Positions 13,501 to 22,095 of a DNA stretch of 64,000 bases are shown here, in pieces. Position numbers and translations under genes: made by a program. The first letter of the stretch is position 1; each line of letters starts with the position of its first letter. This stretch comes from Aralia elata (lineage: Eukaryota > Streptophyta > Magnoliopsida > Apiales > Araliaceae): NCBI GenBank assembly GCA_034770075.1, contig CM068377.1:76583358-76647357 (forward strand). Direction: 5' to 3'. The notes under the pieces were generated by a model. It was not told the origin of the DNA and did not search any database. It was given only the letters and a program-made list of their open reading frames with translations.

Positions 13501-14724
13501 GAATAATATAAATAGTTGCATAAGGTGTTCCTTGTTTTCTGTTTCTTTACTGCATGCTCTGCGTTAACCTCACAACCACAAATGGCAATCAACTTCTCAT
13601 AAGTTGCAGTGCACTTTGTGCGTGTTTGTCTTCAATAACCGCTTTTTGATAATTCTGTTGACATTTTAATAGAGAGAGAGAGAGAAAGGCCAGGAGATTA
13701 TTTCTTGGTTTTGTCAGAGTGACTTCTTATTACAGTGGGCAAAAACTTCTGTAGCCGCCTATAGCTTTGTAACTAATGAGTGATACATGATGTTAATGGC
13801 GGTATCCTCACATTCGTTTTTTGCCAAGTCGTTTTGGTAAAAGTTAGATATACTTTTGAGGTTCTTGTGAATCAAGTGGTTGTTTGCAGCAAGGATGTTA
13901 GCTACATTCATGGAATTGAATTAGTTTTCTTATTATCCAAAATCTATTGCTCTTGTTGCACAACTTTCTTGGGGAATTCAATATGATAATACAAACAGGG
14001 ATGGACCCAAGGGGGGTCAAGTGGGGCCCACCACCCCTACTAGCTTTTTTTAAAAAATAAAATAAAATTCATTCTTTGGTCTATGCACACTTTGGTCCGT
14101 GGACCCCCCTAGGTTTATATATTGTCCAAGATGCATAGGTCTTTACCCACGTGAAGATGAGTTTGCCCATTTATATAGGCTTGGTCCCTACTTTATTTAG
14201 TAATTTATAATCTTTCCGTAGTTTTATGTCACTGTGTTTGACATACAATATTTATTTATACAATTATCACAATATTATTTTTAATTATTTTTTTTTCTTA
14301 TATATATCGTACCAAAGCCCCCACTAGACATAAATTCTTTGTCCGTCCCTGAATATAAAGTATTGTCCTTGAAAACTCTCAGGTACTCATTTAAATTATT
14401 CATTACTTGAACTTCGAAGATTTAGTTTTTCTCTTTTTCAATTGTAGAGAGCACTGATATCATTCTTTGATCATAAACTTTGTTCTCTTGGTCTGTTAGC
14501 ATTTCATTTCTTGATTGTTTGGTCTGCATATTTACGATCCATATTTCTATTCATATAAGTATGTAATTACGATAAATCTGACTGATTCTGGATTCTGAAA
14601 TCTGCAGTTTGTCCTAACAAGAATCAAGTACGGACCAGCACGCTATTGGGCTATCTTATTTGTCTTCTGGTTTCTTGTTTTCGGTATATGGGCTTCAAGA
14701 ACACATGGCACTCATGCGACATGA
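3281..14724 (+). CDS. RING-CH (RINGv/MARCH-type) membrane E3 ubiquitin ligase, three coding exons
   Basis: Proposed exons are 3281-4177, 11104-11178 and 14608-14724. Each intron begins GT and ends AG, and both junctions are phase 0, giving 362 residues. Residues 46-169 form a C4HC3 RINGv finger: C46-x2-C49, C140-x-C142, H150-x2-C153, C166-x2-C169. The finger recruits an E2 enzyme and transfers ubiquitin in this family; the substrate is unknown. Three hydrophobic segments follow at about 276-296, 305-326 and 337-354, so the protein should sit in a membrane. Exon 2 encodes only the second segment (K300-F324), and exon 3 encodes the third plus the tail ending at TGA. ATG 3281 is the first in-frame ATG; an in-frame TTG three bases upstream is not a plausible plant start. 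Reading through exon 1 to the stop at 4276 gives an unrelated intron-encoded tail, so the single-exon frame is not the mature protein. The gap between the two finger halves (90 residues) is longer than the usual 10-45. Confidence 0.85.
4601..5590 (+). pseudogene. Dead LINE (non-LTR retrotransposon) C-terminal fragment, interrupted
   Basis: Broken frames from about 4615 to 4880 resemble the zinc-binding C-terminal region found after plant LINE reverse transcriptases: short runs reading RDFLWSG, GNLIIKN, LWNKVIWSKFG and LGPWTYVSL in order. A second piece at 5395-5590 continues the theme (GHPIWFRENTWVG and then FSSLKDFVWSW). Frames change between pieces and stops are frequent. A 0.5-kb non-homologous segment separates the two pieces. 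It lies in intron 1 of the RINGv gene, in the same orientation. The family call rests on pattern memory rather than a search. Confidence 0.6.
4915..5390. mobile_element. Possible LTR-like insertion inside the LINE fragment
   Basis: This segment separates the two LINE pieces. It shares a motif (GGAAGCCCAT followed by a T-rich, weakly LTR-like sequence with AGGAAAGT/AGGAAGAGT words) with 5930-6110 inside the neighbouring Mutator-like element. No TG..CA boundaries or target duplication could be fixed, so this is a tentative label. Confidence 0.25.
5598..7134. mobile_element. Mutator-like element (MULE), non-autonomous, 1537 bp
   Basis: Long terminal inverted repeats of roughly 100 bp are visible. 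The left end begins GGTTAAAATTCAGATGACCA and the right end, read in reverse complement, begins GGTTAAAATTCAAATGACCA. Similarity then continues through CACCGCCT-like and GTGGACACA-like blocks. A 9-bp target duplication with one mismatch flanks it: AAGATTGAA (5589-5597) and AAGTTTGAA (7135-7143). Nine-base duplications and long inverted repeats are the hallmark of Mutator-type elements. No transposase (MULE or DBD domain) was seen inside. The interior contains a short CT microsatellite (about 6558-6586) and unrecognised sequence, so it may be a Pack-MULE carrying foreign fragments. It inserted next to the LINE fragment in intron 1. Confidence 0.8.
7560..8065. repeat. Repeat with GC-rich GGCGG/CCGCC ends, possible non-autonomous hAT
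   Basis: In an otherwise AT-rich intron, 7570-7640 is rich in GGCGG and GCCTAAGCGG words. The other end (8010-8065) has the complementary CCGCCTAAGCC and GCCCGCCTCCCGCC words, ending in CCTTTTAGAACCTTGG. The opposed GC-rich ends suggest a plant repeat of the type built around AGGCGG/CCGCCT. Clear target duplications and exact ends were not found. Confidence 0.35.
8066..10275. other. Intron 1 sequence, unassigned
   Basis: No open frame, RNA gene or clear transposon end was supported. Stretches at about 8900-9330 are less AT-rich and could be an old retroelement remnant, but I recognised no domain. Confidence 0.4.
10280..10465. repeat. Tandem duplication, period 93 bp, two copies
   Basis: The unit beginning GAATGCAACATTCCTTTGAC at 10280 repeats at 10373 with only a few substitutions and ends just after CCTAGGTGGGTAT(A/G)TAAAATTTG. 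It lies in intron 1 of the RINGv gene, just upstream of a TA/TG microsatellite. Confidence 0.9.
10497..10541. repeat. Compound (TA)n(TG)n(TA)n microsatellite
   Basis: A TA run, then about ten TG units, then another TA run. It sits in intron 1 of the RINGv gene. Confidence 0.95.
12206..12361. mobile_element. Stowaway-like MITE (Tc1/mariner derived)
   Basis: The ends are inverted repeats: left CTCCATACCAAAATGTAAGAG, and the reverse complement of the right end reads CTCCCTCCATTCCAAAATAT. TA precedes the left end, and TCTA follows the right end, so the TA target duplication is slightly altered there. Size 156 bp, with no coding capacity. Confidence 0.7.
13996..14351. mobile_element. hAT-type MITE, 356 bp, with 8-bp target duplication
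   Basis: The left end starts CAGGGATGGACCCA and the right end finishes GTCCGTCCCTG, giving inverted CAGGGAYGGAC termini typical of plant hAT MITEs. Flanking octamers AATACAAA (13988-13995) and AATATAAA (14352-14359) differ at one position. No coding sequence. It lies in intron 2 of the RINGv gene, about 250 bp before exon 3. Confidence 0.8.
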
Positions 14725-15060
14725 TTCTTCTCGTGTATTCTTTCAGTGTAAGCGTACCCACAACCTGCTCTTGCAAATATTATTCAAGAACTTTTGTAAT
14801 TACATTGCCATTAATTGATTAGTATTTGGTAGAATTGTACCTCCTTTCATGCACATTGTACAATGAGCAGTACAAATGTCTTCTTTGTAATATTAACAGG
14901 CCGTTAAAGGTCATAATGTTTAATATTATTATTTTGTTGGGTGTTACATTTTTTTTTTGGGTTCCTGGTATGATTATCCACTTGTGAGTTCTGCATGTTT
15001 GTAATGCCTATAGATGTTAAGACCCCAACGCATGTATTCAACAAGTCTAAAGCCTAGACT
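14725..15060 (+). other. Presumed 3' UTR and downstream flank of the RINGv gene
   Basis: Follows the TGA at 14722-14724. AT-rich sequence includes AATATTATTATTTTGTTGGG-like tracts that could serve as polyadenylation signals. No precise cleavage site can be assigned. Confidence 0.4.
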
Positions 15061-15070
15061 AATAACAAAA

Positions 15071-15192
15071 ACTCTATGCGGACATGATAATTAGACATGA
15101 TAATTGTACATGAGTTTTATACAATTTCACCTATTTGTATTTTGATCCCTAATATAAATACATTATGTTTAATTATCATGTCCGTATAGAAG
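15071..15192. repeat. Short inverted-repeat element, possible MITE
   Basis: CTCTATGCGGACATGATAAT at 15072 is mirrored by the complement at 15170-15192, whose reverse complement reads TTCTATACGGACATGATAAT. The pair encloses about 75 bp of AT-rich DNA. No target duplication was identified, so the transposon label is tentative. Confidence 0.55.
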
Positions 15193-15229
15193 AGTTCGAC
15201 TGATAATAAAATTTAGCGTTGTGAATTGA

Positions 15230-15650
15230 GTTGGTTGTGAATTGAGTTGTTTTTGAACTTTGTTCGGCTTGACTTGGCTTGAATTCGTTTAATGAATCGA
15301 ACTCAAGCAAGATTTTTTTGTTTGTGAATAAAAAGAGTCGAGCTTGAGTTATGTTTTGTTCAACTTGAGCACGATTTGACTCATTTGATAATATTTATTA
15401 TAATTTTAATATTTTTATTATTAAAATTATTGTACAATTAAATTAAAGTAATAAAATTTATTAAAAATTTAAAAACTTGAGTTTGGCTTAACTTGATAAG
15501 CAAAGCTCACGAACGACACGTTTATTAAACGAGTCAAGCTTGAACATCGCATCTAGGCTCTAAAATCGATGACTTGATCAACCTTTTTCACAAGTTTGAT
15601 TATCAAGCTAAAATTTGACTCGATTTGGCTCGTTTTGATTTTGAAATCTT
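15230..15650. repeat. Repeat rich in CTTGA/CTCGA words, unclassified
   Basis: Many short words such as GACTTGGCTTGAA, AACGAGTCAAGCTTGAAC and TTGACTCG occur in both orientations. The composition resembles 19860-20160 and 35020-35340. It looks like a degraded dispersed plant repeat, but no ends can be defined. Confidence 0.35.
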
Positions 15651-16024
15651 ATATTTGAAATTTCATCGCCACGAGGAAATATTATTGTAACAGTTGCATA
15701 ATCATTAAACTAAGAATGAATTACAGTGGTAACTTATTTTGGATGATCTTGTCTTGATATTAAAATCTACTTTTATCAATTCTTAATCATATAATCATGT
15801 ATTTGAATGAAAATTATGAAATCGTTCAACAAATTAACCATAATAAAACATCCTCCAACCTAGAGAATAATAATAATATTCCAATACTGAAATTAATTAA
15901 GGAAGTCAACCATAATACAATTGAAACAAAATACCCCATGCATGAATAATTAAACCCTAATTCCATGACAACTAGGTCAAAGACCAACTTCAATTTTTAT
16001 ATTTTTTTGGGACAAGAAAAAACT

Positions 16025-16603
16025 TCAAATCTTCTTCAAACCACCAGAACTTTTGATCATCTTCAATTCATCAGCTCTCTTGTTTACCTTCTCTTTCAAT
16101 TCTTCCATTGCAGCTATATATTTCCCAAGCTCCTCTACCCCTAAATGCTCAAAATCTCCCTCCCACCAAAACAACCCGTTATTAGTATCATTATTCCCCT
16201 TCATAGTTTCTTTCTTCTTTTCATCCTCCAATTCCTTCGAAATCTGAGCAAACTCTTCATTAAACTGATCCTGCATGGGAGTGCAAGATCCGGTGTGATG
16301 CAGTGATTGATCGCTTCCAGTGTGGTAACGGTCAATTATTGCATCGTGATGCAGTGATTGACCGCTTCCAGTGTGATACCGGTCAATTATTGCATCAACA
16401 CTCGGGTGGCCGAACGAGTACAATCGGCCACCCGGAGATTCAACGAGGATGGCAATTTCTGCACCGGTTAATATGCAAAGCTCGCTTGCTTTCTTGAAGA
16501 GGCCACCTCGTCGTTTTGAGAAGGCCATGTGGCGGTGGTTTGTGTCCTCTATTTGCTTCATCTCTATTTTCCTGCGGCCTAGGGTTTGCTTTTTCGTCAT
16601 CAT
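16025..16603 (-). CDS. Type I (M-alpha) MADS-box transcription factor, AGL62-like
   Basis: Single-exon frame of 192 residues. Residues 9-70 form the MADS DNA-binding and dimerisation domain, with a basic run around RRKIEMKQIED, then FSKRRGGLFKKASELC and GAEIAILVESPGGRLYSFGHPSVD. The short SRF-like domain and lack of a K-box point to type I, M-alpha. The family acts in the nucleus on CArG-like sites, often in female gametophyte and endosperm development; the role here is inferred. Residues 70-86 (DAIIDRYHTGSGQSLHH) recur almost exactly at 87-103, a 51-bp in-frame tandem duplication just after the domain. The C-terminal part (about 112-190) is charged and likely helical. Two ATGs lie in tandem at 16603 and 16600, so either may start translation. 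The frame is intact across the duplication, but transcription is unknown. Confidence 0.85.
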   Translation of the reverse strand: MMTKKQTLGRRKIEMKQIEDTNHRHMAFSKRRGGLFKKASELCILTGAEIAILVESPGGRLYSFGHPSVDAIIDRYHTGSGQSLHHDAIIDRYHTGSDQSLHHTGSCTPMQDQFNEEFAQISKELEDEKKKETMKGNNDTNNGLFWWEGDFEHLGVEELGKYIAAMEELKEKVNKRADELKMIKSSGGLKKI

Positions 16604-16645
16604 TTTCTTGGAAAAAAAGGAGAGAAATAATTAGTGAAATATCTA

Positions 16646-16713
16646 GTCTAGGTATGAATGATAATAATGGATGAATAAGGTGAATGTTTTGACTATATTC
16701 ATATATATATAGA

Positions 16714-16753
<40 letters not shown>

Positions 16754-16803
16754 TAGGTATGAATGATAATAATGGATGAATAAGGTGAATGTTTTGACTA
16801 TAT
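16646..16803. repeat. 53-bp direct repeats flanking a (TA)n tract upstream of the MADS gene
   Basis: The unit starting GTCTAGGTATGAATGATAAT occurs at 16646-16698 and again at 16751-16803. A TA-rich microsatellite (about 16699-16750) separates them. The first copy lies only about 45-95 bp upstream of the MADS start codon on the minus strand, so it may fall in the 5' leader or core promoter. Confidence 0.9.
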
Positions 16804-16804
16804 A

Positions 16805-19194
16805 TATAAGGATTTTTCTATATGTTTGATTGATTGCGAAATCCCAACAATTTAGCTAGTCAAGGATCTCTTGTAATGTATGAATAATGTAATCACGAAG
16901 ATTGTAATAAGGAAAGTTGTAATGATTGTAGCAATCTATCTCTACTAAATTGATGCTTTAAGTTTACCATAAAAAAAAAGAGTTTTTAGTAAGTTACTAA
17001 TTAATAGCCAAAACAATATTTCTTTTATTACTACTTGTTTATAATTTTAAAAAAATAACTATTAATACGGTTTTATAGGGTGTACTTCATGATACAATCT
17101 CGTGACCAACCCTATGCGAATCACAGGCGACATGAAAATTGATTTATTATATTAGTAAATATAAATATTTAATTAAAAGTTTGAGATGATAATTGTAGTT
17201 ATTAAATTATTAAATATTTATTTAAATAATAAATATTTGAATTTTATATTATAGTTATGATATATAATTATTAAATATTTATTTAAATTCTAAACATTTG
17301 AAGGGAGTCTATATTTATTTAGTTATAATTATGAGAAAATAATTATTTTAATCTTATTTAAGTTTGTAATATATTAATATTTATACTGACAAAATTTGCT
17401 TCAAATTCTTATACGAATAGAAGTATAAAACTCAAACTTTGATAAGTTTTAAGTAGTTACAACAATTAGTTAGTAAATAATCTACTATAATTTTCAACTA
17501 ATTTTATAGTTATTATGTTTTAAAAAAATTCACATATTATCACTATAATTAAATGTGTGATTTGGTAAAATTTCAAGTTTTAATGAATTTTAATATAAAG
17601 ATTTCGAGATATGTTAAAATATTTTTTCGATGTCTTAATATCCTAATAATATTGTAATAATAAAATTATCCTCCATAAATTTTTTAAGATATATTATCTT
17701 AAAATAAAATTATGATAATATTTTTAATAAAATTGGTAGAACCACAAAAAATAATTCTTTCAGAAATTCTTTTTCCTATTAGATATATATCTTCCTTTTT
17801 CCTAATAGGCTTGGAGTTTCTTTTGAATACTTTATAACTTTGGATAGCATCTAATTGTTATAAATTTGGATAGTATTTCTCCTAATTTCGTTAGGGAAGT
17901 AAAAGGCAGGACCAAAAAATTTGTGAAACCAAAAATTGGTGAAATCAAATTTTTACTTTTAATTATGGACTTGCAGGAGATATTCTCTAGGGTATATAAG
18001 TTATATACCTTACGGATGAAAAAATAAATATATTTTTTGACAATCGAAGATTAATTAAACTTTTATTATTACATCAGCAAATCATAAAAATTTTTATATA
18101 TTTTTATATTTTTATATATTGTTTAAATTTATACAGTTGAATTTATCTATTTTTTTTTAAAATGAACATACTAACCCTATAGGATATACTTATCATATAT
18201 CCTTGGTATAACCCTTTTTCACTTTGGGACATGTACCGTAAACTTTTGCACATGTACTGTAAATTCAGTTATATATATAGTTGATAGTTGATGACTTGAT
18301 GTATAACTTTTGCACATGTACCGTAAATTCAGTTAAACTACAAGAATTGTTTAATGGAGTAAACATTTTTTTTTTTTTTGGGTTTGTGAGAAGTGTTATT
18401 TTTATAAATAAAAAAATAATATATAGACAAGATCCTCTCACATAAATTTACTATTCATGACTAGAATCTTGGATAAATATTATTTTAATTTATGAAAACG
18501 TAAGTTTTTAATTATTTTTGTTAACAACTAGCTCATGATCCCATGTGAATCATGAATTTTGTTATAAAATTATTGTATTATTTATATTTTTTTGTATTAT
18601 ACTATATTGATATATTAGTTATAATAATAATAATAATAGACTCATATTATGTATGATATTTTTATTAAAAAAATATTTTTTTTTCTAAAATATATTATTT
18701 AACTAATATGTAATGTATAATTAATTATTAATGAAAAATTAAATAAATTTAAAAATATACAATAATAGTTCATCTATTTATATAATATAAATGCTAGTGT
18801 TTATCTTCAAATTAATGATTTATTTATTTATATATTCATATATTAATCTATTTGTGTAATAGTAAAATCTTATTTAAACTCAAATAGATATACTTAAATA
18901 ACTTAATAATAAAAAATTATTTTATAATTAAATAATATTGTTATAAAGAATATAAAATTCAAATAACACTAATTAATTTAATTAAAAAATATATGAGAAT
19001 AAAAGATACTGTAAGTGCGTTATTATATTTTTTTTAATGACAAGTGTGTAATTATATGATAGTAAGAATGTAAATGAAAAGATTTTAAAATCAAATAAAA
19101 GATAAAAAAATTTTCCTAAATTTTATGTTTCTATTCCTAATTTTAGGGTTAAATGACCGTTCTTAAATTTTAGGGTTAAGAGACCAATTTTGTG

Positions 19195-19196
<2 letters not shown>
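16805..19196. other. AT-rich intergenic stretch
   Basis: No gene is supported. A 30-bp direct repeat (AACTTTTGCACATGTACYGT and ten further bases) lies at 18241-18270 and 18305-18334. The rest is A/T-rich with no recognisable domain. Confidence 0.5.

Positions 19197-19256
<60 letters not shown>
19197..19256. repeat. (TA)n microsatellite
   Basis: About 30 TA units. Confidence 0.95.
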
Positions 19257-19259
<3 letters not shown>

Positions 19260-20220
19260 TTCTTAGTCCTTAATTATATATTTATTATTTTTTATCTATT
19301 CAAAATTAAAGATACATTTTTAAAGCGACAATTTTTAAGAATAATTCAAATATACCCTTAGTATATTAACTAAGAATTTGGAAAATATAGTAAAAATATA
19401 ATAACAAAATAAGAATGTCAAGCCACTTTATTGTACTAGAATAAAAATATATTTTTCTAAAACTTATTAAAAAAAATATATATTTAATTTCGGAAAGGGA
19501 AAAGTATTAATATCATTATTACTTTTGGGAAATAAATATATGGCGGTTTAATCTTCTCTCAAACCAGTACGTACCGCCGCCAGAAAATTAAGAGCTTGTG
19601 CTGAGCGCGAATTAAGCCTAATATTCGAATATGAATTAATTCCATCTTTGAATTAGGATTCTTTGGGAGAAATTTCCAATTATAATTAAAACAATATGTT
19701 TTGATTGGGGAAAGAGTATAACCCTTGCTTGTCTGTTTTACCAAAACAGTCCTATTTAAAATTTTGTAATAATAAGGATTTTTTTTGTTTTATATTTATT
19801 AATAAAAATAATAAGTTGTTAATTTAGTAGTAATGACTAAGTCTGTAAAATAAACTAAACGGTTCGGGCTTGATTCGTACTCGCTCGACTAAAAGTTCGA
19901 TTCGAGTTCGACTAGAAATATAAATGATTCAAATATGAGTAAAGTTTCAAATTCGATAAATTACTCGAACTTTTTCAAATTGTAATTTTTTACTGATACT
20001 CAGATCATATTCGCTTAAAAAGTTCAAATTACTCGGACTCAATTCGAGATCGTGTCCGACTCAATAGCTAAACGAGTCTCAATCAAATCTTATTTTATAC
20101 TCGATATATTTTATGAACCAAATTTGAGTAATTCAATATTCGGTTCGACTCGGTTCATTTACACGCCAGTGACGACATGGATGATGAAATTATGATCACA
20201 AATTTGAATATACTGTGTTA

Positions 20221-20509
20221 CTCCCTCTGTTCCAAAAGGATAACTAAATTGATAAATGATTTTATTCTCAAAAAAATGAGCAAAGTCAACTAACAAATTA
20301 CGTAAATTCTTGCATGGACTAATTTACCCTTAGCTATGCATCACTCTCATCACAAATAAGTGATTCACATTAATTCTTCCTCTCTCTCTCCAAGCCCAAA
20401 ACCTAAAGATAGATTGGAAAGAATATTTATACTCTTTTCTGCTTTTGTGGCTACCTTAATTTGTGTGAAAACTGTCCTTTTGTCTTTTTTTTTTTGGGAA
20501 CGGAGGTAG
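20221..20509. mobile_element. Stowaway MITE in copy A
   Basis: Left end CTCCCTCTGTTCCAAAAGG; the reverse complement of the right end is CTACCTCCGTTCCCAAAAA. TA target duplications lie at 20219-20220 and 20510-20511. Size 289 bp. The corresponding element in copy B (35388-35704) has a degraded right end. Confidence 0.8.
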
Positions 20510-20743
20510 TATTTTATATTGAGTTTTGCTACAGATGACAAGAGAAAATCATACAAAAAAAGGGAGATTGCTCGGTTTTTCTCTTATAAAAAAATATCTA
20601 CCGGCACACCTTTCATTCAAGATCTCCTTTCCCGTCTGCTCTGTCTGAGATGGATCTTCCCGCTTGCATCCTTCCAATGGCATTTCCTGTTTTTTCTTTC
20701 GTTCATTTTCAAAATAGGAGAGGAACCGGAAGGTCAAAGAATA

Positions 20744-20985
20744 TTGGTAGTAAATACAATGTGTGTAGATGTATGCTATAGGAGTGAATTAAAAAGAGTT
20801 ACAAATTAATTAATTATATTTTGTTATTTATAATTTCATGATATATTGAGTTTTACTACATATGACAATAAATTTATATGGTTAATAAATACGATGTGTG
20901 TAGATGTATGCTATAGGAGGGAATTAAAAAGAGTTACAAATTAATTTATTATATTTTGTTATTTATAATTTCATGATAGCCGTAA
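20744..20985. repeat. Local duplication inside copy A, period about 135 bp
   Basis: The block from TTGGTAGTAAATACAATGTG at 20744 recurs at about 20879 with small changes. Each block continues through ATGCTATAGGAG and GAGTTACAAATTAATT. Copy B has a single version (about 35748-35850). Confidence 0.8.
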
Positions 20986-21657
20986 TCTAACTTGTTCATG
21001 TAATTTGTATACATAAATCATTTCTGTTTTATATTATCACCACTAAACAGAGCTCTCTTTTCATTGAACAAATCGTTTGACAAATGAGGCTCTTTCTAGT
21101 AGAGCATAGGTAAAATAATTATAGGGTTAATATTGGAATTGCCTTCATAAGAATTTTCAAAATGACTTGTGATATTATAAAATTAATATAACCATTCAGG
21201 AGATGTGGATTAATCGTAACACCTCCAGATTTGCGTTCAACAAGTCTATTCAAAGGATTTCTCAGCCTAATTACTAATTAAAATACTACTTATCTAATCA
21301 TGCAGTTAGTGTGTGATGTTGATAATGATATAGTCCGAAAATTGCTCCCATATTGTATGATATTTGTAATATAGGTCAGGATCTACACCAAATTTCAGTA
21401 AGATATAAGGATAAAAATACTTGAAAAGGCTTAAGGGCTAGCTTATTATATTGCAAAAGCTCGGATTACTATTTCTCACCAATCGTTTGCATGTAGGCCT
21501 CCTTGAGTTGCTTTTTTAAGATTTTATCTCTATTTGCTTGTTTAGTAGGGTTTAGTGGTCTGGTTTAGTTCTATTAGGATGTATTATTTTCTTAATTTTT
21601 ATCTATTGTGTTTATTGTGTGTGTGTAATCCTTGAGTCTAACTGATGGTAATACGTG

Positions 21658-21658
<1 letters not shown>

Positions 21659-21714
<56 letters not shown>
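21659..21714. repeat. (TA)n microsatellite
   Basis: About 28 TA units followed by a short CA run. This tract is the point at which copies A and B carry different insertions. Confidence 0.95.
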
Positions 21715-21722
<8 letters not shown>

Positions 21723-21724
<2 letters not shown>

Positions 21725-22095
21725 ATAAGGATCAGGTCCGGGAGTCCGCATTTTGTTAAAATGCGGGACTTTTTTTTTTCTTTTTTTTTTTGCTTTTTTT
21801 TTAAAACAACTAAAATAAATAAATAAATAATTATGGAACTAAAATTTTTACATATGTGTTTTGAGCGTGATTTGGATACATATAACAAAACATGTATGTA
21901 CAGTCTGCGAAACTGTACATACATGTTTTGTTATATGTATCCAAATCACGCTCAAAACATTGTATTATGTAAAAATTTCAGTTCCATAATTATTTATTTA
22001 TTTTTTTTAGTTGTTTTAAAAAAAAAAGCAAAAAAAAAAAAAAAAAAAGTCCCGCATTTTAACAAAATGCGGGATCCCGCACCTGAACCTCATTG
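21723..22095. mobile_element. Foldback (long inverted-repeat) element, 373 bp
   Basis: Two arms of about 182 bp (21723-21904 and 21912-22095) are near-perfect inverted repeats around a 7-nt loop (CTGCGAA). Each arm carries a nested short inverted repeat of the type CGCATTTTGTTAAAATGCG, then a long homopolymer-rich tract and GATTTGGATACATATAACAA. Such a structure would fold into a long hairpin RNA if transcribed. No coding content; it sits between two TA-rich tracts. Open frames crossing it are by-products of the repeat. Confidence 0.85.

Larger units (their letters stand above)
11179..14607 (+). other. Intron 2 of the RINGv gene, mostly unassigned
   Basis: Donor GTAAGT at 11179 and acceptor TCTGCAG ending at 14607. 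It contains the Stowaway-like MITE (12206-12361) and the hAT MITE (13996-14351). The stretch 12480-13190 is less AT-rich than its surroundings and may be an old gene or element fragment, but no domain was recognised. A pyrimidine-rich tract lies at 13225-13260, and a short (GA)n run at about 13671-13686. Confidence 0.6.

Noticed and set aside
16053..16718. Open frames overlapping the MADS gene
   Set aside because: They are antisense or out-of-frame shadows of the MADS coding sequence.
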